A stretch of 64,000 nucleotides of DNA from Streptomyces sp. Tue6028 (GTDB lineage: Bacteria > Actinomycetota > Actinomycetes > Streptomycetales > Streptomycetaceae): assembly GCF_002300165.1 (NCBI RefSeq), contig NZ_MLCE01000027.1, forward strand, positions 104,664 through 168,663, given 5' to 3'. The notes under the pieces were generated by a model. The model did not search any database, was not told the origin of the DNA, and was given only the letters and a program-made list of their open reading frames with translations. Positions 50,784 through 58,167 of the stretch are shown in pieces; position 1 is the first letter of the stretch; every line of letters starts with the position of its first letter. A program made the position numbers and the translations under genes.

Positions 50784-51518
50784 ATGAACATCGAGGCCGT
50801 GGTCTGGGACGTCGACGACACGATCTTCGACTACACGGCCGCGGACCGGGCCGGAATGCGTGCCCACCTGGACGCCGAGGGCCTCCTGGGCGCCTACGAA
50901 TCCGTCGATCAGGCACTCGCACGCTGGCGTGAGGTCACCGACCAGCAGTGGGCCAGGTTCTCCGCCGGGGAGTCGGACTGGGAGGGGCAGCGGCGCGAAC
51001 GGGTGAGGGTCTTTCTGGGGGAACGGCTGAGCGACGCCGAGGCCGACGCGTGGTTCCAGCGCTACGCGGGGCACTACGAAGCCTCGTGGGCCCTCTTCCC
51101 CGACGTGGTGCCCGCCCTGGACGCCCTCGCGGCCAGCCACCGGCACGCCGTCCTCTCCAACTCCAGCCTGCAGAGCCAGGACCGCAAGCTCCGCGTCCTC
51201 GGCGTGCGCGACCGCTTCGAGTCGGTCCTGTGCGCGGCCGAGCTGGGCGTCTCCAAGCCCGCCGCGGCGGCCTTCCACGCGGCCTGCGACGCGCTCGCGC
51301 TGCCCCCGCACCGGGTCGCCTATGTCGGCGACCACCCGGAGATCGACGGCCGCGGCGCTGCCGACGCCGGCCTGCTCTCCGTCTGGATCGACCGTGGTGG
51401 CGCGCACACCGTGGTGGACGGCGTGGCACCCGGTCCGCGCCGCATCGCCTCGCTCGCCGAACTGCCCGCGATCCTCGGCGCGGATACCCGTTTTGGAGCG
51501 CCGTCCACCTTCAGGTAA
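50784..51518 (+). CDS. HAD-superfamily hydrolase
   Basis: The 244-residue phosphatase-type HAD protein has motif I VVWDVDDTIFDYTAADR, motif II HAVLSNSSLQSQDRK, motif III around LGVSKPAAAAFHAA, and motif IV RVAYVGDHPEIDGRGAADAG. The helical cap between residues 20 and 90 is of the small alpha-type found in pyrimidine 5'-nucleotidases and phosphoglycolate-like phosphatases. The substrate is unknown. The ribosome-binding site before ATG 50784 is weak. A tRNA promoter overlaps its stop codon. Confidence 0.88.
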   Translation: MNIEAVVWDVDDTIFDYTAADRAGMRAHLDAEGLLGAYESVDQALARWREVTDQQWARFSAGESDWEGQRRERVRVFLGERLSDAEADAWFQRYAGHYEASWALFPDVVPALDALAASHRHAVLSNSSLQSQDRKLRVLGVRDRFESVLCAAELGVSKPAAAAFHAACDALALPPHRVAYVGDHPEIDGRGAADAGLLSVWIDRGGAHTVVDGVAPGPRRIASLAELPAILGADTRFGAPSTFR

Positions 51519-51521
51519 TGT
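51493..51521 (+). promoter_or_regulatory. Promoter of the tRNA-Gln/Glu cluster
   Basis: TTGGAG (51493-51498) and TAATGT (51516-51521) are separated by 17 bp, a good sigma-HrdB-type arrangement. The -10 overlaps the stop codon of the HAD gene. The first tRNA begins about 80 bp beyond the predicted start point. Confidence 0.5.
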
Positions 51522-51609
51522 TCTTCCTGCGCCGCCGGGGAGCGGGCCGAAAGGCCGGGAACCGGAGGAGCGAACTAGAACAAGAACCCCTCCGGGGCTT
51601 GCGTTCCAG

Positions 51610-51681
51610 TGGCCTATGGTGTAATTGGCAGCACGACTGATTCTGGTTCAGTTAGTCTTGGTTCGAGTCCAGGTAGGCCAG
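51610..51681 (+). tRNA. tRNA-Gln(CTG)
   Basis: A 72-nt cloverleaf: acceptor TGGCCTA/TAGGCCA with discriminator G, anticodon stem ACTGA/TCAGT around the loop TTCTGGT (anticodon CTG at 51643-51645), and a T arm with GGTTCGAGTCC. CCA is not encoded. It differs from the second tRNA-Gln copy by compensating changes in the acceptor and T stems. Confidence 0.95.
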
Positions 51682-51723
51682 CTCGCAGAGCTCATCTGCA
51701 ACCGCGGAGATCGACTCCGCAAA

Positions 51724-51796
51724 GCCCCCGTTGTGTAGCGGCCTAGCACGCTGCCCTCTCAAGGCAGTAGCGCCGGTTCGAATCCGGTCGGGGGTA
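51724..51796 (+). tRNA. tRNA-Glu(CTC), copy 1
   Basis: A 73-nt cloverleaf: acceptor GCCCCCG/CGGGGGT with discriminator A, anticodon stem CTGCC/GGCAG around CTCTCAA (anticodon CTC at 51758-51760), and a T arm with GGTTCGAATCC. CCA is not encoded. Confidence 0.95.
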
Positions 51797-51859
51797 CAGA
51801 TCCTTCCCAAGGGAGACAGTCCGGGTCGCACCCGCTGACTCTCATGCAGGATCGCTAGG

Positions 51860-51932
51860 GCCCCCGTTGTGTAGCGGCCTAGCACGCCGCCCTCTCAAGG
51901 CGGTAGCGCCGGTTCGAATCCGGTCGGGGGTA
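51860..51932 (+). tRNA. tRNA-Glu(CTC), copy 2
   Basis: The same 73-nt structure as copy 1 except for a compensated base pair in the anticodon stem, which is CCGCC/GGCGG. Anticodon CTC; CCA is not encoded. Confidence 0.95.
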
Positions 51933-51953
51933 CGCAGTTGGTCTAAACCATAT

Positions 51954-52025
51954 TGGTCTATGGTGTAATTGGCAGCACGACTGATTCTGGTTCAGTTAGT
52001 CTAGGTTCGAGTCCTGGTAGACCAG
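51954..52025 (+). tRNA. tRNA-Gln(CTG), copy 2
   Basis: A 72-nt cloverleaf with acceptor TGGTCTA/TAGACCA and anticodon CTG at 51987-51989. Compared with the first copy it has a compensated acceptor pair (C-G to T-A) and a compensated T-stem pair. Confidence 0.95.
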
Positions 52026-52053
52026 CTCGGATCTGCGGAAACGCAAGATCCTC

Positions 52054-52126
52054 GCCCCCGTTGTGTAGCGGCCTAGCACGCCGCCCTCTCAAGGCGGTAG
52101 CGCCGGTTCGAATCCGGTCGGGGGTA
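52054..52126 (+). tRNA. tRNA-Glu(CTC), copy 3
   Basis: Identical in sequence to copy 2 over 73 nt, anticodon CTC, CCA not encoded. It is followed 7 bp later by a terminator hairpin that ends the tRNA unit. Confidence 0.95.
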
Positions 52127-52133
52127 CCACAGC

Positions 52134-52163
52134 AAGGCCCTTCGCTTCGGCGGAGGGCCTTTG
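52134..52163 (+). terminator. Terminator of the tRNA cluster
   Basis: AAGGCCCT (52134-52141) and AGGGCCTT (52154-52161) form an 8-bp stem with further pairing inside, followed by T. It may also serve the convergent MerR gene. Confidence 0.75.
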
Positions 52164-52179
52164 CCGTGCCCGGCGCCGG

Positions 52180-52824
52180 CTACTCGAAGCCGTACCGCCG
52201 TGTCGTCTCCTCCTCCTGGGCCAGCCGGTGCAGCGACTGCAGGATCGGCTCGTTGATGATCGCCCCCAGGATCGCCCACTCGATCCGCTCCTCCTCGGAG
52301 GGTTGCGTCTCCATGTTGTCCAGGTCGAGGACGGCTGTCCGGTACATCAACTCGGCGTACGGCACGAGCAGTTCGGCCCCGAAGCCATAGCCGAGCCGGC
52401 GGAACGCGGCCACCGCCACCACCAGCGAGCGGTACGCCGGGGAGATGGTCGAGAGCCGCTTGGCGTTCTCCCAGCCGAGCCGGTCGAGGAGCGCGGCGGC
52501 CTCCTGGTGCGCGGCCCGGACGTACTCGTCGTCCTCGTCGGGCTCCGGCACCTGCGGCAGCGCCCACACCGCCGCGCCCAGGCGGAGCGCGCGGCCCAGG
52601 GAGTCGTCGTCCACGTGCCCGAGCACTTCCCGGACGGTCGCCACGGGGAGCCGGCCGACCTGGATCATCGCCCGCACCAGCCGCAGCCGGCGCAGGTGCT
52701 CCTCGTCGTACTCGGCGGTCCTCGCGTTGATCTGGCGGCCCGGCGCCAACAGTCCCTCGCGCAGGTAGTACTTGATCGTCGCGATGGGCACACCGCTGCG
52801 CTCGCTCAACTCGGCCAGCCGCAT
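52180..52824 (-). CDS. MerR-family regulator
   Basis: The 214-residue protein has the MerR DNA-binding domain at its N terminus: MRLAELSERSGVPIATIKYY, LREGLLAPGR, ARTAEYDEEHLRRLRLVRAM and the dimerisation helix VGRLPVATVREVLGHVDD. The C-terminal 130 residues are helical, with no clear metal-binding cysteine cluster, so a small organic effector is more likely than a metal. It diverges from a DUF4188 gene, with a palindrome of the MerR type between them, and probably activates that gene. Confidence 0.88.
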   Translation of the reverse strand: MRLAELSERSGVPIATIKYYLREGLLAPGRQINARTAEYDEEHLRRLRLVRAMIQVGRLPVATVREVLGHVDDDSLGRALRLGAAVWALPQVPEPDEDDEYVRAAHQEAAALLDRLGWENAKRLSTISPAYRSLVVAVAAFRRLGYGFGAELLVPYAELMYRTAVLDLDNMETQPSEEERIEWAILGAIINEPILQSLHRLAQEEETTRRYGFE

Positions 52825-52851
52825 CCTCTTGCGCCTCTCCTAGGGAAGTGC

Positions 52852-52894
52852 CACTATCCAATCACTGCACAGAAGGATAGTGCCGGTATCCAAT
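52852..52894. promoter_or_regulatory. Palindromic operator between the MerR and DUF4188 genes
   Basis: CACTATCC (52852-52859) and GGATAGTG (52875-52882) are perfect 8-bp arms with a 15-bp spacer. TATCCAAT also occurs twice as a direct repeat (52855-52862 and 52887-52894). The site lies 28-60 bp upstream of both start codons, as expected for a MerR protein that twists its promoter. Confidence 0.55.
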
Positions 52895-52914
52895 TCTGGA
52901 ATCAGGGGGACACC

Positions 52915-53451
52915 ATGTTCGCAAAGCCGTTTCCGGGCCTCAGTACTGCGGCCGTCGAGGGCGATGCGGTGGTCCTGCTGATCGGCATGCGTATCAACCA
53001 CTTCTGGGCGGTGCACCAGTGGCTGCCGGTCATGCTGTCGATGAAACGCATGCTGGGGGAGCTTGCTCGCGACAGCAGCCGGGGGCTGCTGGGCCACGTC
53101 CTGCTGACCGCCTCGCCGCGGACGTACTACGTGGTCCAGTACTGGGAGTCGAAGGAGAAGCTCTACGCCTACGCGTCCTCGCCCGACATGTTGCACCACA
53201 AGGCGTGGGCGACCATCAACCGCATGGACCGGGCCGGGAAGCTGCGCCAGCACGTGGGGCGCTGGCACGAGGCGTACGTCGTGCCCGAGGGCTCGTACGA
53301 GTCCATCTACGCGGACATGCCGGCCTTCGGGCTGGCGGCCGCGCACGGGGTGCTGCCGGTCGAGAAGCGGGGGCGGCGGGCCGCGGACCGGTACGCGTAC
53401 CGCTCGTCCGGGGCGGCCGAAGGGGCCGAGCCGGCCGAGAAGGCCGGGTGA
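52915..53451 (+). CDS. DUF4188 family protein (monooxygenase-like)
   Basis: The 178-residue protein shows the DUF4188 pattern: AVEGDAVVLLIGMRINHFWA, VHQWLPVMLSMKRMLGELA, YYVVQYWESKEKLYAYASSP, MLHHKAWATINRM and HVGRWHEAYVVPEGSYESIY, DMPAFGLAAA. It resembles ferredoxin-like-fold (ABM-type) heme or phenylacetaldoxime dehydratase-related proteins; no activity is established from sequence. AGGGGGA lies before the ATG. It is controlled most likely by the divergent MerR protein. Confidence 0.85.
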   Translation: MFAKPFPGLSTAAVEGDAVVLLIGMRINHFWAVHQWLPVMLSMKRMLGELARDSSRGLLGHVLLTASPRTYYVVQYWESKEKLYAYASSPDMLHHKAWATINRMDRAGKLRQHVGRWHEAYVVPEGSYESIYADMPAFGLAAAHGVLPVEKRGRRAADRYAYRSSGAAEGAEPAEKAG

Positions 53452-53483
53452 CCCGGGCACTGACCAGGGGGGACGGGGGAAAT

Positions 53484-53523
53484 CGGGGAGGGTCTGCCGC
53501 GGCGTTGAGGCAGGCCCTCCCCG
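53484..53523. terminator. Terminator between the DUF4188 gene and ndgR
   Basis: CGGGGAGGGTCTGCC (53484-53498) pairs with GGCAGGCCCTCCCCG (53509-53523), a 15-bp stem with one G-U pair and a 10-base loop, located between convergent stop codons. Confidence 0.75.
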
Positions 53524-53541
53524 GTTGTCGTACCCGGAAGG

Positions 53542-54258
53542 TCAGCCCGTGCGGCGCAGGGCCTCGGAGAGGCGGGCGGCGGCGTCGATGACCGCCTGGG
53601 CGTGCATACGGCCCGGATGGCGCGTGAGGCGCTCGATCGGTCCGGAGACCGAGACGGCGGCCACGACGCGGTTCGAGGGGCCGCGCACCGGCGCGGAGAC
53701 GGACGCGACGCCCGGCTCGCGCTCGCCGATCGACTGCGCCCAGCCGCGGCGCCGCACGCCCGACAGCGCCGTCGCCGTGAAGCGGGCGCCCTGGAGGCCG
53801 CGGTGCAGCCGCTCCGGCTCCTCCCAGGCCATCAGGATCTGGGCCGAGGAGCCGGCCTTCATCGTGAGCGTGGAACCGACCGGGACCGTGTCCCGCAGGC
53901 CGGACAGCCGCTCGGCCGCGGCGACGCAGATGCGCATGTCGCCCTGGCGCCGGTAGAGCTGCGCGCTCTCGCCCGTGATGTCCCGCAGATGCGTGAGCAC
54001 CGGGCCCGCCGTCGCGAGGAGACGGTCCTCGCCGGCGGCCGCGGCCAGCTCGGCGAGGCGGGGGCCGAGAATGAAACGGCCCTGCATGTCGCGCGCCACC
54101 ATGCGGTGGTGTTCAAGTGCCACGGCGAGGCGATGTGCCGTGGGTCGTGCCAGTCCGGTCGCCGCGACCAGGCCCGCGAGGGTGGCCGGACCGGACTCCA
54201 GTGCGCTCAGGACAAGGGCTGCCTTGTCCAGAACGCCGACGCCGCTACTGTTGTCCAT
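53542..54258 (-). CDS. ndgR: IclR-family regulator NdgR
   Basis: The 238-residue IclR-type protein has the winged helix VLDKAALVLSALESGPATLA, GLVAATGLARPTAHRLAVAL and ARDMQGRFILGPRLAELAAA. The effector domain follows (GESAQLYRRQGDMRICVAAA, LRDTVPVGSTLTMKAGSSAQ, SVSAPVRGPSNRVVAAVSVS). I recognise it as NdgR, which in streptomycetes controls leucine and other amino-acid genes, including the divergent leuCD. The ATG at 54258 has no clear ribosome-binding site. The palindrome between it and leuC is the likely operator. Confidence 0.93.
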   Translation of the reverse strand: MDNSSGVGVLDKAALVLSALESGPATLAGLVAATGLARPTAHRLAVALEHHRMVARDMQGRFILGPRLAELAAAAGEDRLLATAGPVLTHLRDITGESAQLYRRQGDMRICVAAAERLSGLRDTVPVGSTLTMKAGSSAQILMAWEEPERLHRGLQGARFTATALSGVRRRGWAQSIGEREPGVASVSAPVRGPSNRVVAAVSVSGPIERLTRHPGRMHAQAVIDAAARLSEALRRTG

Positions 54259-54272
54259 GCAACGATACTCGC

Positions 54273-54289
54273 GTCTCACTCTGTGAAAC
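54273..54289. promoter_or_regulatory. Candidate NdgR operator in the ndgR-leuC region
   Basis: GTCTCACTCTGTGAAAC is a 17-bp near-perfect palindrome (GTnTCAC-tct-GTGAnAC), 14 bp upstream of the ndgR start codon. Its position suits autorepression, with control of leuCD from the same region. The other half of the 190-bp gap, next to leuC, has no clear structure. Confidence 0.55.
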
Positions 54290-54448
54290 GCAAGTTCAAT
54301 TTTCCGTGGAACGCGCCACCCTTGTAGACACAGCGGCCCGCGGACCAACGGGCCCGGCGGACGACGCCCGGTACGAGGGGTACGGACGTTGCCGCCCCGG
54401 AAATCTCTAGTTGGGCCGGCGCCACACAGGCCGGCCGGAGGGAAAGCG

Positions 54449-55882
54449 ATGGGTAGGACACTCGCGGAGAAGGTCTGGGACGACCACGTCGTCCGGCGCG
54501 CCGAGGGCGAGCCCGACCTCCTCTTCATCGATCTGCACCTGCTGCACGAGGTGACCAGCCCGCAGGCCTTCGACGGCCTCCGCCAGGCCGGGCGTCCCGT
54601 GCGCCGCCTCGACCTCACCATCGCCACCGAGGATCACAACACCCCGACCCTCGACATCGACAAGCCCATCGCGGACCCGGTCTCCCGGGCTCAGCTGGAG
54701 ACGCTGCGCAAGAACTGCGCCGATTTCGGCGTACGACTGCACTCGCTGGGCGACGTCGAGCAGGGCGTCGTCCACGTGGTGGGGCCGCAGCTGGGCCTGA
54801 CCCAGCCGGGCACCACCGTGGTCTGCGGTGACTCCCACACCTCCACGCACGGTGCCTTCGGCGCGCTGGCGTTCGGCATCGGCACCTCGCAGGTCGAGCA
54901 CGTGCTGGCCACGCAGACGCTGCCGCTGGCCCGCCCGAAGACGATGGCCATCACCGTCGACGGCGAGCTGCCCGAGGGCGTCACCGCCAAGGACCTGATC
55001 CTGGCGATCATCGCCAAGATCGGTACAGGCGGCGGCCAGGGCTACATCCTGGAGTACCGCGGCTCCGCCCTCGAGAAGCTGTCGATGGAAGCCCGGATGA
55101 CCATCTGCAACATGTCGATCGAGGCCGGCGCCCGCGCGGGCATGATCGCCCCCGACGAGACCACCTTCGCCTACCTCAAGGGCCGCGCCCACGCGCCCGA
55201 GGGCGAGGACTGGGACGCCGCGGTCGCCTACTGGAAGACCCTGAAGTCGGACGACGACGCGGAATTCGACGAGGAGGTCGTCATCGACGCCGCCTCCCTG
55301 TCGCCGTTCGTCACCTGGGGCACCAACCCCGGCCAGGGCGCGCCGCTTTCGGCGTCCGTCCCCGACCCTGCTTCGTACGAGGACGCTTCGGAGCGCCTGG
55401 CCGCCGAAAAGGCCCTGGAGTACATGGGGTTGGCCGCCGGACAGCCGCTGCGCGACATCAAGGTCGACACCGTCTTCGTAGGTTCCTGCACCAACGGCCG
55501 CATCGAGGACCTGCGCGCCGCCGCCGCGATCGTCGGGGGCCGCAAAGTCGCCGACGGCGTACGGATGCTGGTGGTCCCGGGTTCCGCGCGGGTCGGTCTG
55601 CAGGCCGTCTCCGAGGGCCTGGACGTGGTCTTCAAGGAGGCCGGCGCCGAATGGCGGCACGCGGGCTGCTCGATGTGCCTGGGCATGAACCCCGACCAGC
55701 TGGCCCCCGGTGAGCGCTCCGCGTCCACCTCCAACCGCAACTTCGAGGGCAGGCAGGGCAAGGGCGGCCGTACGCACCTGGTCTCGCCGCAGGTCGCCGC
55801 CGCCACCGCCGTGCTGGGCCACCTGGCCTCCCCGGCCGACCTGTCCGACGCGTCCGTCGCCCGTACGCCCGCTGGAGTCTGA
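54449..55882 (+). CDS. leuC: 3-isopropylmalate dehydratase large subunit
   Basis: The 477-residue aconitase-family protein holds the 4Fe-4S cluster through cysteines in FVGSCTNGRIEDLRAA and GCSMCLGMNPDQLAPGE, and has VVCGDSHTSTHGAFGALAFG, GTSQVEHVLATQTLPL and the C-terminal NRNFEGRQGKGGRTHLVSPQ. With LeuD it isomerises 2-isopropylmalate to 3-isopropylmalate. GGAGGGAAAG lies ahead of ATG 54449. leuD follows after 6 bp. Confidence 0.95.
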   Translation: MGRTLAEKVWDDHVVRRAEGEPDLLFIDLHLLHEVTSPQAFDGLRQAGRPVRRLDLTIATEDHNTPTLDIDKPIADPVSRAQLETLRKNCADFGVRLHSLGDVEQGVVHVVGPQLGLTQPGTTVVCGDSHTSTHGAFGALAFGIGTSQVEHVLATQTLPLARPKTMAITVDGELPEGVTAKDLILAIIAKIGTGGGQGYILEYRGSALEKLSMEARMTICNMSIEAGARAGMIAPDETTFAYLKGRAHAPEGEDWDAAVAYWKTLKSDDDAEFDEEVVIDAASLSPFVTWGTNPGQGAPLSASVPDPASYEDASERLAAEKALEYMGLAAGQPLRDIKVDTVFVGSCTNGRIEDLRAAAAIVGGRKVADGVRMLVVPGSARVGLQAVSEGLDVVFKEAGAEWRHAGCSMCLGMNPDQLAPGERSASTSNRNFEGRQGKGGRTHLVSPQVAAATAVLGHLASPADLSDASVARTPAGV

Positions 55883-55888
55883 GAAGTC

Positions 55889-56482
55889 ATGGAAGCATTC
55901 ACCACGCACACCGGCCGGGCCGTACCGCTGCGCCGCAGCAACGTCGACACCGACCAGATCATCCCGGCCCACTGGCTCAAGAAGGTGACCAGGGACGGCT
56001 TCGAGGACGGGCTGTTCGAGGCCTGGCGCAAGGACTCGTCCTTCGTCCTCAACCGGCCCGAGCGCCAGGGCGCCACGGTCCTGGTGGCCGGCCCCGACTT
56101 CGGCACCGGCTCGTCGCGCGAGCACGCCGTCTGGGCCCTGCAGAACTACGGCTTCAAGGCCGTCATCTCCTCGCGGTTCGCGGACATCTTCCGCGGCAAC
56201 TCGCTCAAGAACGGCCTGCTCACGGTGGTTCTGGAGCAGAAGATCGTGGACGCGCTGTGGGAGCTGACCGAGCAGGACCCCGAGGCCGAGGTCACGGTCG
56301 ACCTGGAGGCCCGCGAGGTGCGCGCCGAGGGCATCACCGCCGCCTTCGAGCTCGACGAGAACGCCCGCTGGCGCCTGCTGAACGGCCTGGACGACATCTC
56401 CATCACCCTCCAGAACGAGAGCGACATCGCCGCGTACGAGGCCAAGCGGCCGTCGTACAAGCCGAAGACGCTGCACGTCTGA
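55889..56482 (+). CDS. leuD: 3-isopropylmalate dehydratase small subunit
   Basis: The 197-residue swivel-domain subunit shows VPLRRSNVDTDQIIPAHWLK, ATVLVAGPDFGTGSSREHAV, WALQNYGFKAVISSRFADIF and RGNSLKNGLLTVVLEQKIVD. It forms the active-site cap with LeuC. Only 6 bp separate it from leuC, so the genes are coupled. A hairpin 55 bp after the stop codon may end the transcript. Confidence 0.95.
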   Translation: MEAFTTHTGRAVPLRRSNVDTDQIIPAHWLKKVTRDGFEDGLFEAWRKDSSFVLNRPERQGATVLVAGPDFGTGSSREHAVWALQNYGFKAVISSRFADIFRGNSLKNGLLTVVLEQKIVDALWELTEQDPEAEVTVDLEAREVRAEGITAAFELDENARWRLLNGLDDISITLQNESDIAAYEAKRPSYKPKTLHV

Positions 56483-56536
56483 GGCCCGGTCCCACGGGCC
56501 CGGCCCACGGCTGATTTCGGCCACCGCAACACCCCT

Positions 56537-56570
56537 CTGTACCCCCAATCGTGGACGGTTGGGGGTACAG
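56537..56570 (+). terminator. Hairpin after leuD
   Basis: CTGTACCCCCAA (56537-56548) and TTGGGGGTACAG (56559-56570) form a perfect 12-bp stem with a 10-base loop. It has no T-tract, so termination is likely but not certain. A regulatory role for the following small gene is also possible. Confidence 0.6.
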
Positions 56571-56757
56571 CTGTGTCTGCCCCGGAACGGCCCCCGAACA
56601 CCCCGGGAATGGGCCTCAACTCCCTTGGTTACAGGGGAGATTGCCTGGGTACCCGCATTCCGCTGCGGCGTCGCGGCGAGCTGCCCAGGACCCGCTCGAG
56701 GGGCGGCAGTTGCCCCCTGAGCAGGCGACAACTCGCCCCAGATGGCACAATCTGTGC

Positions 56758-56988
56758 ATGGAACACGACGGCCAACTCGAGCTCTACGTGGCAGTCGCGG
56801 CCCAACTCAAGGAAGCGCACACAAGAGTGCGCGCACTGCAAGTCCCGGAGGGCGTACGGATGGCGCTGACCCGGAAGCTGCTGGTCATTACGGCCGTGGC
56901 CAAGCACGATCTCGCCGACGCGACAAGGCGGCTGGAGCGGTTCACCGACGACCTCGACGAGGGTCGATTCCTCGAAGAGGAACGCTGA
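56758..56988 (+). CDS. Small conserved helical protein of unknown function, 76 aa
   Basis: The product starts MEHDGQLELYVAVAAQLKEA, continues HTRVRALQVPEGVRMALTRK and ends LERFTDDLDEGRFLEEER. It is predicted to be mostly helical and acidic at the C terminus, with no export signal. No ribosome-binding site precedes the ATG, but CACAAT (56746-56751) lies just upstream and could be a -10 element of a leaderless message. Its place just before hupS is one I recall from other Streptomyces genomes, so it is probably real. Function unknown. Confidence 0.75.
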   Translation: MEHDGQLELYVAVAAQLKEAHTRVRALQVPEGVRMALTRKLLVITAVAKHDLADATRRLERFTDDLDEGRFLEEER

Positions 56989-57046
56989 GGAACTCCGCGC
57001 CGGTCCGAGTTCGTTGCGGCACAAGGGTGATTAGCCCGTTTCGTGT

Positions 57047-57075
57047 TTGATTTGCGGTATATATCTGCCTAACGT
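57047..57075 (+). promoter_or_regulatory. Promoter of hupS
   Basis: TTGATT (57047-57052) and TAACGT (57070-57075) are separated by 17 bp, with an A-T-rich spacer (GGTATATATC). The hupS start codon is about 45 bases beyond the expected start point. Confidence 0.6.
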
Positions 57076-57126
57076 GCGAAAAAGCTTGAACGCATTCGTT
57101 CGGGCAATGTCTCCGAAGGGGAAGAC

Positions 57127-57777
57127 GTGAACAAGGCGCAGCTCGTAGAAGCGATTGCCGACAAGGTCGGCGGGCGTCAGCAGGCCGCCGACGCGGTCGA
57201 CGCCGTACTGGACGCGATCGTCCGTGCAGTTGTCGGCGGGGACCGGGTCTCGGTCACCGGCTTCGGTTCCTTCGAGAAGGTCGACCGCCCGGCCCGTTAC
57301 GCCCGCAACCCGCAGACGGGTGAGCGCGTCCGGGTCAAGAAGACCTCCGTACCGCGTTTCCGTGCGGGCCAGGGCTTCAAGGACCTGGTCAGCGGCTCGA
57401 AGAAGCTCCCGCGCGGTGGCGAGGTGGCCGTCAAGAAGGCGCCCAAGGGCAGCCTGACCGGTGGCGCCACGGCGACGGTCAAGAAGGCCGCGGCCAAGAA
57501 GGCCACCGCCAAGAAGGCGGCGGCCAAGAAGACCACGGCGGCCGTGAAGAAGACCGCGGCGAAGAAGACCACCGCCGCCGCGAAGAAGACCACGGCGAAG
57601 AAGACCACCGCCAAGAAGACCACGGCGGCCGCGAAGAAGACCGCGGCGAAGAAGACCACCGCCAAGAAGGCGACGGCGAAGAAGGCCCCGGCGAAGAAGG
57701 CGACGGCCAAGAAGGCCCCGGCCAAGAAGTCGACGGCCCGCAAGACCACCGCCAAGAAGGCCACCGCCCGCAAGTAG
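57127..57777 (+). CDS. hupS: HU-family nucleoid protein with Lys/Ala-rich tail
   Basis: The 216-residue protein has an HU domain in its first 95 residues: NKAQLVEAIADKVGGRQQAA, AVVGGDRVSVTGFGSFEKVD, ARYARNPQTGERVRVKKTSV and PRFRAGQGFKDLVSGSKKL. The remaining 120 residues are an array of AAKK/TTAKK/APAKK units similar to eukaryotic histone H1 tails. This architecture is that of HupS, the HU variant of streptomycetes linked to spore nucleoid compaction. The GTG start has GAAGGGGAAG upstream and a promoter 50 bp away. The tail is a DNA repeat from about 57476 to the stop codon. Confidence 0.95.
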   Translation: MNKAQLVEAIADKVGGRQQAADAVDAVLDAIVRAVVGGDRVSVTGFGSFEKVDRPARYARNPQTGERVRVKKTSVPRFRAGQGFKDLVSGSKKLPRGGEVAVKKAPKGSLTGGATATVKKAAAKKATAKKAAAKKTTAAVKKTAAKKTTAAAKKTTAKKTTAKKTTAAAKKTAAKKTTAKKATAKKAPAKKATAKKAPAKKSTARKTTAKKATARK

Positions 57778-57802
57778 CAGCGGCGCAGGGCACCTCACGC
57801 GC

Positions 57803-57833
57803 CGGGCCGGGCTCCCCTGGGGAGCCCGGCCCG
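57803..57833. terminator. Terminator after hupS
   Basis: A perfect 15-bp palindrome around one T (CGGGCCGGGCTCCCC and complement) lies 25 bp after the hupS stop and 20 bp before the convergent small gene, so it can act for both. Confidence 0.8.
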
Positions 57834-57852
57834 CGGCATGTCCGCGTCCTGC

Positions 57853-58056
57853 TCAGAAGGTCTGCAGGGTGATCAGGGTGATCCGGCGGGCCTCGCCCTC
57901 GCCCTCGGTCTCGATGCGCACGCGCTGTCCGGGGCGCAGCAGCCGGAGCCCGCCCGCCTCGAACGCCGGCCCGTCGAAGGGCACCGGCGTGCCGTCGTCG
58001 AGCAGCACCTGGCCGCTGTGGGTCTCGGGGTCGTACGTGTACGCGGTCGCCTGCAT
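57853..58056 (-). CDS. Small beta-rich conserved protein, 67 aa
   Basis: The product is MQATAYTYDPETHSGQVLLD, DGTPVPFDGPAFEAGGLRLL, RPGQRVRIETEGEGEARRIT, LITLQTF. The alternating beta-strand pattern (GQVLLDDGTPVPFD, RPGQRVRIETEG) resembles cold-shock or other OB-like folds of about 65 residues, but the RNP motifs are not present. It is convergent with hupS. Function unknown. Confidence 0.7.
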   Translation of the reverse strand: MQATAYTYDPETHSGQVLLDDGTPVPFDGPAFEAGGLRLLRPGQRVRIETEGEGEARRITLITLQTF

Positions 58057-58167
58057 GGGGGAAGCCTATCCACCGGCCCGCGACACCGGGATCGGCACCG
58101 GCCGCAGGGGGAGCGGGCGCGGTCCCGCGGAGCGCCGCGGGGGAGCGGAACCGGGGCCGCCCGGCCG

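Noticed and set aside
51610..52126. Integrated element or attachment site at the tRNA cluster
   Set aside because: No integrase, no partial tRNA 3'-end repeat and no change in composition around the cluster. The flanking genes are ordinary core genes.
57476..57777. Repeat array after the HU domain as an assembly artefact or separate element
   Set aside because: The Lys/Ala-rich tail in frame with HU is the known HupS architecture in streptomycetes.
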